Source: Cyrtodaria siliqua
Lineage: Eukaryota; Mollusca; Bivalvia; Adapedonta; Hiatellidae
Assembly: GCA_037043455.1 (NCBI GenBank)
Contig: JAWPHD010008245.1
Location: 53,604 to 117,603 of the forward strand
Direction: 5' to 3'
DNA length: 64,000 nt
This document shows positions 25,601 through 37,600 of the stretch, one piece after another. The first letter of the stretch is position 1. Each line of letters opens with the position of its first letter. The notes under the pieces are model-generated. The model had not been told where the DNA came from. It saw only the letters and a list, made by a program, of their open reading frames with translations, and made no database searches. The position numbers and the translations under genes are program-made.

Positions 25601-28600
25601 AAAAAATCCAAAAAGAATAGAAGCAGGAAAAAAAGGAGCAGCGGCAAGAAAGGCAAAGCGTTTGCTTCAAGATGCAAATCAAAATGCTGCAAATCAAATA
25701 ACAAAAATAACAATAGGTGAAGAAGAACCAGAAAAAATCAAAATAAATGTATACAAAAATTATATTCCACCGTGTCTGGTTTTATTAGGCATTGCTGGGT
25801 TGGGTTTGTATATTTATAACAAAAAATCTGCTACGCAACCTGTGGCTGTGCAACCTGTTCATGTTGCACCAAAAGACCCGTTTGATTTTTAATAATTTAT
25901 TTTAAAAAAATAATCATATAAAAAAATGGCAGCAAGTATTGACGGAAAACAAATTGTAAATATTATATATCACGCAGGAGTGGAAACACTTCTAACTGTT
26001 GGATTTTCTGAGATTAACAGAAAAATACTAAAAAGACCAGTCATTAAAGTAGATTTTAATATGACAGATGTTCTGAGCCTGTCTGGAAATATAATGTTAG
26101 CAATGTCTACAAAGGATATGTTGATTAGGCAAGGTATTATTCCTGCGGATATTATGAAATAATTTTAAAAAATATATATATAAAAAAATGGCAAGTGCAG
26201 TAGCAATGATGATAGGTGGCGCATTAACAAATGCATTAGCGTTTACTGGTTCAAATTATTTCTTTTCAAAAATGGGAAGTCATTCAGATGAGGAAAGACA
26301 AAGACATGACAAAGCCGTAGAACAATTAAACGCAGCACAAGTGGAGTGGAATAAAAAAAGAACAGAGAGATTAGATTTTATTAATAAGCAACTGCAAAAA
26401 GAGCATCATGCAAAGCAGACTTTTGATGATGTGGACCAAGCTATGAAACAGTATTATTACATAACTGGTAAACATTTACTTTTGGAACCGGAGCCTAAGT
26501 TGAGTGATTTCTATACACCATCTCCGGATCAACAGAATAGAGAAATTACGTTTATTGTGGTGGGCATGGCTGCAACTGGATTTGTGGCGTATAAATTGAT
26601 TTCATAAAAAAAAAATAGTTTAAAACTATAATTACTTTGAATTTTTTTTTTTTTTTTTTGGAATAACTAAATAAGTTACTTTGAAAAGACTAAGTCATAT
26701 GCATGATACCTATTTTTTTTGTTGTTCTTACATGGTTTCAATCCAAGTGGTCGAATATAATATGGTGGTTTAGCACTCTTCTCTAATTTATTTTTGAGAT
26801 GATCAGGCGCCCATACTTCACCATTGTCTAATAATGTTAATACCATGGATGGACCATATTCAGTATCTACTATTTTCGTATCTGTAATTTTGTATATTTT
26901 ATTTAGTTCCAAGTCTGTCCATTTCTTTGTGCTATTTTGATATTGCTCTTCAAGCAGTTCATCAAATTGTGCAGTTGTGATTTCCATTTTTTCTTTATAG
27001 TTATATAAAGTTTATTCTTTAGTAGAAAAAATGGAAAAGATTTATTACAGCCCAAAAGGATTTTGGAGAGGTTACACAGCAGTTAAAAAATTAGCAAAAG
27101 AGGCTGGTGTCAGTGAAAAAAAGGCATTAGAATTTTTAAAGAAACAAGCTGTGTGGCAGATTTATTTACCTGCGCCAAAGAAAATAGTTAGACCCAGGTT
27201 TGATGTTTCTGCTAAGAATGGAGTGCATCAAGCCGATTTGTTATTTTTACCGCATGATACTTTTGGGATTGGTCGTGGCCGCAAGACATATAAATATGCA
27301 TTGACTGTGGTTGATATTGCAAGTAGATATAAAGAAGCAGAGCCACTGACTTCCAAGGATAGTAAAGAAGTTGCCAAAGCATTTGAAAATATATATAGTC
27401 GGCATCTAAAATATCCAAAGTTATTACAAGTGGATCCAGGCAGAGAATTTATGGGTGCAGTATCACAGTTGATGGCAAAACACAAAGTAAATATCAGACG
27501 AGGCAGAACAGAAATACATAGAGACCAAGCTTTAGTAGAAAGATTTAACAGAACATTAGCTGAGAGATTGTTTGGTTATCAGTATGCTAAGGAAATAGAT
27601 TCACAAAAACGTAATAGAGAATGGGTAAAAAGATTACCAAAAGTTGTTAAAGCCATAAATTCGGAGACAAAAAAGCCTCCTCTTGTTGAAACAAAAATAT
27701 TAAAAGATGATCCTATCTGTATGAATGCAAGTGTGAGATATTTATATCAACCCGGGGAACAAGAAGGTGGAAGACGCAGAGCAACTGATCCAATGTGGAG
27801 TGTAGATATTCACAAGATTAAAAGTTATATGGTGACGCAAGGTATAAGAGTTTATTATTTGAAAGCACCAGCGCCACAGAGAGGATTTGTCAAAGAAGAA
27901 CTACTTATTGTTCCTGCTAATACCCAAATTCATAAGTTTTTATGAAATCCATGTGCATCAGTTGTAATTCCATCTTCTCGGATGTATCTTTTTGAGTAGA
28001 ATGGTGATAGTGTAACTTTGTTTACTGTTATGCCATATATTTGATGCTTTATTGATCGCAACATATTCATTTCATGGGTGTATTTTTTCTTGTTAAATAA
28101 TGCATCCTTGTAGTTTTCAAAATTTATATGTTTTTTAACTACATATTCTTTTACACCCTTTGCTTTCTTAATAATCTGCTCATCCGATCTCAAAATTGAA
28201 TATAGCTTGGGTCTCAACCCAACATACTCAGCTATAGCAACACCATTACATTCATCTTTCATTTTACCTATTACTTTTTTGTTTGTATCATCGTGCATTG
28301 GGTGATTTTTAGGATAATCACTTAGGTCATATTCATCTTTCATTTCAGCCATGTCTTTGTATGCATCATCTGTTTTGATGTCTACAAGCAAGCTGTCAGT
28401 ATCTGTGTATAATAAAGTACAGTTATCTCCGTACCTTTTTTTCAAAGTATTATAATACCAATCATACATCATATACTTTGATAAATCCAATACTGCCATT
28501 CCAACATAAATTGGTTTGTTTAATGTTAATTTTGTTTTGTTTACATGTACTGCTGATAATTCATCTGAAAATTTTATACGCCTGTTAAAGTTGGGTTTGG

Positions 28601-31600
28601 CTATTATTTTTCTTATCTTTTCATTTTCGGAGCCGTCAGTTCTGACTAGTTTTATATCAGTCCGCTTGCGTAGATTTTCCATTGTTTTGCCAAACACAGA
28701 GTTGTTCATAAGTTTGTAAAAATCTGTTTCAAATTTTGATTTAGCTTTTTTCCTAAGTTCTGTGTTTAAATTTATGTATGATTCCATCCATGGTTTTTCA
28801 TTAAATTCTAATACTCTGTGTACTTTCTTTAGTTTCATGCCTAAAGATAAATACAGTTGCAGGTTTTTGTAATGTATCACATATTTTTCTTTGTCCCTAA
28901 GATTGGGAACTAGTTGTTCTGTATTTATCATGCCATTATTTTCTAACAGATCTGTTTGGTATTCAGACAACCATTCTTTTTTCACTGCTAATCTTTCCGG
29001 TGCAAGCGGATAGTCATTATGAAATTCATGAAGTTTTTTAGGATATTCCAAATCAACTTCAAGCATTTGTCCTTTGCCAGGTTTTGGTTTAGAAAATCTC
29101 CCACTCTTGTTTTTGATTTTCCAAACAAAGCCAGAATATGGAAGTGGCTGACTCATTGCCCATCCATAAAGATTATTTGCATCAAAATACATTAAAAAGT
29201 TGTTTTCCTCGTTAGGGTTATAATCAGCTACATGCAAATTGTTTGCTTTGGCATATCGTTTTGATACCATACTAATTCCACCACGCATACCTTTTTCTAT
29301 AAATAAGTGTTTGTCAATGTCTGTCAAAAGTTCTAATTCTATTTTTGAATGTTTAAGTAAAGCATCCCAAGATAATCCAGGTGCTGTGTAGTAATGCAAC
29401 GGATCGAGTTTATATGCATTCATGCATGTTTTTCTAAAAGTTTGAAACACATCTGCTAACAGAGTTACATCAGTTTTTAGATATAAATCATGATAGTCTC
29501 CAAGAGTTTTACAGTTAAACTCTTTCCATATTTTTTGAGCATATTCGTAATCTTCGGGACTTTTACTTTCATCTTTGAGACTATCGTAAAACTTTCCTAT
29601 AGGTGGTAATTGCGTTTTCTTGAATTTTTCCATACTGTCCATATAGCCGTATGGATAAACACCTTTTCGTAAAAGTAAATCTGCTTGTTTGCCAAACTGA
29701 TTTTTGGTAATTTTAAAATCAGATTTGTCTGTTGCTTTAACTAATTCGTCTAGAGGCTTCATCATAAACTGACAGCTATCCAAGAATCTAAGTTGTCCGG
29801 CACTAAATGAAATATACTTTTCAGCGTTGTTTGGGATGCATGTTATATTACCTTTCATTTTATGTATTTTTTGCATAATCAAATGACTATCATATCCTTT
29901 GAGGTTGTGAATTATAACAGGAATAATTGTTTTATTTGGTTTTATTTTTAGTTTTAGGTTGCAGTTTTTATGTGCTGCACCTCTGTATTCTCCTGTAAAA
30001 TGACAGTGGTCTCTTACTTTACAGTTTTTGCCACATTTCCTACCTATTTCATTTTCGCATATCCAGCAGTGTGTTGCTTTTTCATAATCTATTTCATTCT
30101 GCTGTGTCATGATTAATGGTTTCGGGTGAGCAAATATATTATTGATCTTGCTCTTTTCACATTCCAAATGATTTAAAAACTTTTCAACAGTATCTTCACC
30201 TCTGTAAATAACAGGTTCTTCTGTTTTACCATCATATCTGACAACTTGATATCCAAATCCACAAGCTTCGTGCACACTTGTGATTTTAGATTTCTTTCCA
30301 AATTTAATTGATTCTGGTTTGATTATACTCTCAAAATCAGCATATATTGCATAAGGCACAGGCATCTGATTTTGATGATTTTTAAATTTGGTAATTGTAC
30401 CTTTTTTTGGCATCTCGATTCGGCAAGAGTTTTTGTTAATACCTTCACAGTCTTCTTTGTGTTTTTCAAGTAGTTTTTCATCGGAGTAGCCATGAAGGCA
30501 ACGATCACAAAAGTAAGTTTTACCATGATGTTTGTTTTGATCATAAAGTAATTTGTTTAGGTCTTTAATCCAGCACCAATGATATTTTGTTTCTTTTTTG
30601 ACTTCGTGATTATCATCAGGGTTGTAATTATCATCTATGATCCCTTCTTCGTTGTTTGGATCATCTTCGTTTTCTGGTTCAACTTCAGTATCTTCAGAGA
30701 TTAACATCAAATTAATTCTTTTTATGTCCTTCGGCTGCTCAGATATTTTATATGGAAAAACAGATGCCTTTTTAATTTTTTCTGATACTGTATACCCGTA
30801 AACATTAATGGCAAGATTGTTTTGTTTTTCTACTTTTGAAATATCTGAAATCGGAGTTGGGCAAGCAATACCTTTCATGTTTAACTTACCCATGTGTTTG
30901 TTGTAACTAGACATCCTAGTTGGATTGTTTTTATCAGTCCACAAAGCAGAAACCAATGCTACTTCCAAGCATCTATCATCTTTATTGTTAACATTTATAA
31001 TTGCTTTTTTATCAGATATTACTTTATGTAAAGGAATGTATGAAGAACCTTTTAGTGGTTCGTACTTTGCAAAATTCAAATAAAGTGTAACGCAGTAATC
31101 AATTTCTAATCCTGATGCTGTGTTAGTAAATCTTTCTAAACTTTCTTGTATGTCATCAGATGATTCATCATATAACTCATTTATTTTTTCAGACGATAAA
31201 ACTGTATTTTGTTCACTATGTAATACTGCTGTGGTGTATTTTTTTGTTGCACCATCATCTTTAAATAGTTCTACGGTAAGACCTAACTGAAATTTTATTC
31301 CATTATTTTTTAACTCTTTGGTTATTTGTTTCGTTATGATAGATTTTTTATCAAGTAGTAGTTTTCTTGGATCTTTATATTCTGTAGCAGATATTTCATA
31401 TGCTTTGAAATAACCACATATTGGTTTGTCAACTAGTTTTAGTTCTTTATATATTTTATTATCAACTTTGTGCAATTTTACATCATTAACTTTTGGTATT
31501 TCATCATTAACTTGTAATTTTTTATTATCCTTTTTACGTTGTTTTTTCGCACGACGCCTTTTACGTAAATTTTCCAAGGTTGAATTTTTTGGAGTTTCTT

Positions 31601-34600
31601 TAACTCCCTCTGGCTGAATAAATTCGGGTGGTTTAGCCTTTGGCGGTTGAATAACCATGAGACTGTGCTCTAATGTTTCCTTACCTATTACACCGTTATC
31701 GTACAAACGTATTAAATTTCTTATAGTCTCTTCGTTTTCCATTCTTCTTATTTGTTATATATTTAACATTTTTTTTATTTAATATAAAAAAATATTTATA
31801 GTAAAGATAGACAATGGAAATAAATGTTTGTAAATTTCTTAAGATTGGATTGCACAATCCGTGCAAAAACAAGCCAACTAAAAACTCAGATTATTGTAGT
31901 TTGCATAAATACAGATTAAAAACAAGTCAAGTAGTACCTTGTATAAAATGTAAAAAAGGCACTTATGCAAAGTATCAAGTGTGTGTTGGTTGCGGTGCAG
32001 CTTCAATTAGAAGAATGCAAGATTATTGGAAATTTAAGTTGTATAATAAGGAGTGTTTAAAATTTAGAAGAATAGAAATATAAATATAATTTTGATAACA
32101 AATCAACAAATTTGTTTTGTATTAAAGAAACATTTTATAATTATATTACAAAAAAAGCAATATTTTTGTAATTTTGATAACTTATAAAAAAAATTAAACT
32201 TGCAATCTTCACTACCCCCATTTTAAAAAAGTTTTAATAAATCAAGAAAATCAGCATTTTCATGCTGATTTTTGGGTATGTTGAGGTTGGTTTTTATTTG
32301 GTGGAGTTTTGATGATTTGGTAGTGGGATACTGTTGTAATTTTTGGGTTGCTGAAATTACAACAGGAAGCCCAATTTACATATATATAATGGTGTACACA
32401 TGTTGTAAAATTTGACTGTTGTTGGTGGGACGGTTACTTTAAGCGTAGGAAGGTTCCAATAATTAAAGCCCTGAACACTGTTTTCCTTCTTTTCTGAGAT
32501 ATACTGATGTAGCAAGCACCACCTACTAGCAGCCACACGTGATATCGTAACTACAGATCCCATAGTGGAGGCAATTTGTGATATTGTAACTACAGATCCC
32601 ATAGTGGAGGCAATTTGTGATATTGTAACTACAGATCCCATAGTGGAGGCAATTTGTGAAATTGTAACTACAGATCCCATAGTGGAGGCAATTTGTGATA
32701 TTGTAACTACAGATCCCATAGTGGAGGCAATTTATTTGTTATGACCAATAATGAACATACATAATGAACAGCAGTATACATAAATCATGACAGATTTCAA
32801 GTTAAGTCAATTTTATTTAAAGTCGGCAAGACATATAAAAAATCAACATAAGCTATTGAACCGACATGAATAACATACGTACACATAAATAACACATAAA
32901 AAAGCAGCTATAGAGATTAAAAAATGTACATGTAGCAACATATGCACGATAAGCCTAAGCTCATTGAAAACTATTGTAGCAGGAGTTATCATGAATATTC
33001 ATATATATGTATATATGGATATTGATCTTAAGTTCTAGTATTTGATCTTAAGTTCTAGTATATGATTTTAAGAATCGACTGGCGGGAGGTGTACATTAAG
33101 AATCGAATGGCGGGAGGTGTACATTAAGAATCGTATGGCAGGAGGTGTACATTAAGAATCGTATGGCAGGAGGTGTACATTAAGAATCGTATGGAGAGAG
33201 GTGTACATTAAGAATCGTATGGCAGGAGGTGTACATTAAGAATCGTATGGCGGGAGGTGTACATTAAGAATCGTATGGAGGGAGGTGTACATTAAGAATC
33301 GTATGGCGGGAGGTGTACATTAAGAATCGTATGGAGGGAGGTGTACATTAAGAATCGTATGGAGGGAGGTGTACATTAAGAATCGTATGGCAGGAGGTGT
33401 ACATTAAGAATCGTATGGAGGGAGGTGTACATTAAGAATCGAATGGCAGGAGGTGTACATTAAGATCGTATGGCGGGAGGTGTACATTAAGAATCGTATG
33501 GCAGGAGGTGTACATTAAGAATCGTATGGAGGGAGGTGTACATTAAGAATCGAATGGCAGGAGGTGTACATTAAGAATCGTATGGAGGGAGGTGTACATT
33601 AAGAATCGTATGGCGGGAGGTGTACATTAAGAATCGTATGGCGGGAGGTGTACATTAATAATCGAATGGCGGGAGGTGTACAGTAAGAATCGTATGGCGG
33701 GAGGTGTACATTAAGAAACGTATGGCGGGAGGTGTACATTAAGAATCGAATGGCGGGAGGTGTACAGTAAGAATCGTATGGCGGGAGGTGTACATCAAGA
33801 ATCGTATGGCGGGAGGTGTACATTAAGAATCGAATGGCGGAAGGTGTACAGTAAGAATTGTATGGCGGGAGGTGTACATTAAGAATCGTATGGCGGGAGG
33901 TGTACAGTAAGAATCGAATGGCGGGAGGTGTACATTAAGAATCGTATGGCGGGAGGTGTACATTAAGAATCGAATGGTGGGAGGTGTACACTAAGAATCG
34001 TATGGCGGGAGGTATACAGTAAGAATCGAATCGCGGGAGGTGTACATTAAGAATCGAATGGTGGGAGGTGTACAGTAATAATCGTATGGCGGGAGGTGTA
34101 CAGTAAGAATCGAATGGCGGGACATGTACAGTGAGAATCGAATGGCGGGAGGTGTACAGTAAGAATCGAATGGCGGGAGGTGTACAGTAAGAATCGTATG
34201 GCAGGAGGTGTACAGTAAGAATTGAATGGCGGAAGGTGTACAGTAAGAATCGAATGGCGGGAGGTGTACAGTAAGAATCGAATCGCGGGAGGTGTACAGT
34301 AAGAATTGTATGGCGGGAGGTGTACATTAAGAATCGTATGGCGGGAGGTGTACAGTAAGAATCGAATGGCGGGAGGTGTGCAGTAAGAATCGGATGGCGG
34401 GAGGTGTACATTAAGAATCGAATGGTGGGAGGTGTACACTAAGAATCGGATGGCGGGAATGGCGGGAGGTATACAGTAAGAATCGAATCGCGGGAGGTGT
34501 ACATTAAGAATCGAATGGTGGGAGGTGTACAGTAATAATCGTATGGCGGGAGGTGTACAGTAAGAATCGAATGGCGGGACATGTACAGTGAGAATCGAAT

Positions 34601-37600
34601 GGCGGGAGGTGTAAAGTAAGAATCGAATGGCGGGAGGTGTACAGTAAGAATCGTATGGCAGGAGGTGTACAGTAAGAATCAAATGGCGGAAGGTGTACAG
34701 TAAGAATCGAATGGCGGGAGGTGTACAGTAAGAATCGAATGGCGGGAGGTGTACAGTGAGAATCGAATGGCAGGAGGAGTACAGTCAGAATCGAATGGCG
34801 GGAGGTGTACATTAAGAATCGAATGGCGGGGAGGTGTACAGAAAAAATCGTATGGCGGGAGGTGTACATTAAGAATTGAATGGCGGGAGGTGTACAGTAA
34901 GAATCGTATGGCGGGAGGTGTACAGTAAGAATCAAATGGCGGGAGGTGTACAGTAAGAATCGAATGACGGGAGGTGTACAGTAAGAATTGAATGGCAGGA
35001 GGTTTACAGTAAGAATCGAATGGCGGGAGGTGTACAGTAAGAATCAAATGGCGGGAGGTGTACAGTGAGAATCAAATGGCGGGACGAGTACAGTAAGAAT
35101 CGAATGGCGGGAGGTGTCCAGTAAGAATCGAATGGCGGGAGGTGTACAGTAATAATCGAATTGCGGGAGGTGTACAGTAAGAATCAAATAGCAGGAGGTG
35201 TACAGTGAGAATTGAATGGCGGGAGGTGTACCATACTGGTTATATGCAGGAAAAGTGGGTGGTCAGCCTCCACCACAAAAATAATTCCGTCATATATAAC
35301 CTTACGTGTTGAAAATGACGTTAAACACCATATAAACAAACAAACAATAATGTATAAGAGACATTAAAATTAAAGAATGTATAAGAGACATTAGCAATAC
35401 AGATATTGCATACCTTGTCTATCAATAATTTAACTGCATCTATGTGGTTCTCCCAAATAGCGGCCAGCAATGGAGATATTCCATGCTTATCCTTTTTCTG
35501 AAAAAAAGAGAGTTGTAAATTTGTGTTTAATGCTTGTACAAATTAAAGGGGATGATGCACTGTTTATTTCAAAGGTCTTTGAAAAACTTGAAAAAAGCTG
35601 AAAGTATTAGCAAAATGCCATGAAAAATAATGGAGATATGACCTATTGAACATTTGCAAAGAAACATAAATTGGATGAACGTCATCGCACCTTTTTACCA
35701 TATAATGGCATATTGACAGAATGTCTTCTAAAGCAAAGAAAATTACTGCAAAGGAAAAATAAGCATCCTCTTTATACATTTTACATCTGTATATTTATTT
35801 TTAATCAAGTTGTACAGGTTTTTGCTATAAAATGTATTTTGTCAATATGTTAAAAAGGCGCGATGACGTCATGGTTCCAAGATGGCCACCTCCATTTGTT
35901 CTTTGCAAATTTTCAATAGGTCACATCTCTTTTATTTTTCAAGGCATTATGATAATTCTTTCAGCATTTTTTCAAGTTTTTGAAGAGCCCTATTAAATAA
36001 ATTGTGTTTGAAAATAGTGCATCAACCACTTCAAGTGTAAAACTACACCAGAATAGCAGAACAAACAACTTTTAGTCACAAAGAGTACCCTGTGTCAGGG
36101 CTTTAAAGGGGGTACATCAGGAATTTCCTAGAAACATCTTAAATTATAAAATTGTTCCAGTTCATGATAAAACACTTATATCAATCAAAATATGATGTTA
36201 GAACCATTTTGTTAAGGTCTAAACTTTGAAAACACCATATAGCTAGGACGGAATCGGACGTAAAATGCTGAAATCAACCCTTGTGCGTCACCTAGGATAG
36301 CATGTATTACTGTGCTGAATGAATTTCTTTGCAAATAAGGGATAATTTTTAGGCTCATTTATTATGTTTTGACCATGTAGAATAGAAAATATTAATATTT
36401 GTCGATTTTAAGTCTGACACCTAGACCCCCATAAAAAGCCTGATGTACTCCCTTTAAGAATTATCAATAATATAGTATTATACACGCTTTACCCCAAAAT
36501 GTCCAGTTGTTCTGAATGACTGCTAGTATAAATGCTCCATTGAGATACACTCCTATATGTATGTACATGTAGATTCTTGTACCATGACACATTCCCTTAT
36601 TTCTCTCAATGCTTTTATAAGAGTGGGTCAGTTTACATGAAATTTAATTTAAAGGTCACAGTGACCTTGATCTTTGACCCCAAAATCAAGATGTAGTAAC
36701 TGCACAGCGAATACAATGCATGCAGCCATCTCTTTTAAATGAGTGAAAACCAGTTTTCATTACAGGGAAAGTAAGCATACATTCAAACAAACTTCATTAG
36801 TTTTACAGAGTGAAACACGAACTTACGTCTATCTGAGCTCCTGCAGCTAGCAAACATTCTATAACTTTGATTTGGCCATAATCTGCAGCAAAATGTAAAG
36901 CATTTCTTCCGCCACTGATCTCAGCATTCACATCCAAACCAGGCTGAAAAATAAATATTTTGATGCATTATTTGACTTAAATGGTTTGGGTGCAGGACGT
37001 TTTGTACCCTGGATGTTGCGTACCCACGTACCCTGTTTTGAGTACGAAATGTCCAAGGCATTGCACGTTTTGTACCTAGCCATTGGATGTTTTGCACCAG
37101 GGCTATTGGAATTTCCATACCCTGTAACCTGGGCAACTGAACCCACATATTGGACGTTCATATCCGTCTTAAAAATACAAAGATACGAGACCCACATTTA
37201 TTTTAGTTGACGTTGCACGAATCTTGAAGCAGAAAAGGGTTAAATGTTCAACTTTACTGACATTTGATTCTGTTCATTATAATCTTAAAGGGGAAATTGC
37301 ACTATTCTAGAACAAGTTTAATTTAAAAGGGATCGAACAAACTTGGAAAAAGGTGAAGAATTTATCAAAATATCGTAAAAAATACAGGAGATGTATGACT
37401 TTTTGAAAATTGACAATAAGTCTCAAATGGAGGCAGTCATCTTCGATTGATGACGTCATCGTGCCTTTAAAAGTATATGGAAAACTGATAATAAATAAAG
37501 TTTAGAGCAAAGAAATGTATAAAAATTATACATACCAAGAAAAACATTTTATTCTGTGTATGCTCATTTTATGATTTACATTTATTTGTAGTGATACTCT

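Larger units (their letters stand above)
17809..32380. mobile_element. complete Maverick/Polinton-type element (adintovirus-like provirus)
   Basis: The ends are TGTAAATTGGGC... and its reverse complement ...GCCCAATTTACA, forming terminal inverted repeats. Directly outside are TATATA at 17803-17808 and TATATA at 32381-32386, a 6-bp target duplication as expected for Polinton integrases. The site is a TA tract, so the borders could slide by a base or two. Inside are the hallmark genes: rve integrase, protein-primed PolB, A32-type ATPase, a double-jelly-roll capsid protein and a probable penton. Identical outer TIRs suggest a young insertion. It lies in intron 3 of the host myotrophin gene. I see no adenain-like maturation protease, which many Polintons and adintoviruses carry. 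Confidence 0.95.

Noticed and set aside
33599..35047. Long minus-strand open frames with repeating YTSRHSIL/HLPPFDSYCTPP residues
   Set aside because: They are translations of the 28-bp satellite, which lacks stops on that strand; no start context, no family, and the same peptide recurs in several frames.
33069..35230. CRISPR-like array of 28-bp units
   Set aside because: The units are adjacent with no spacers, and the setting is an animal nuclear intron.
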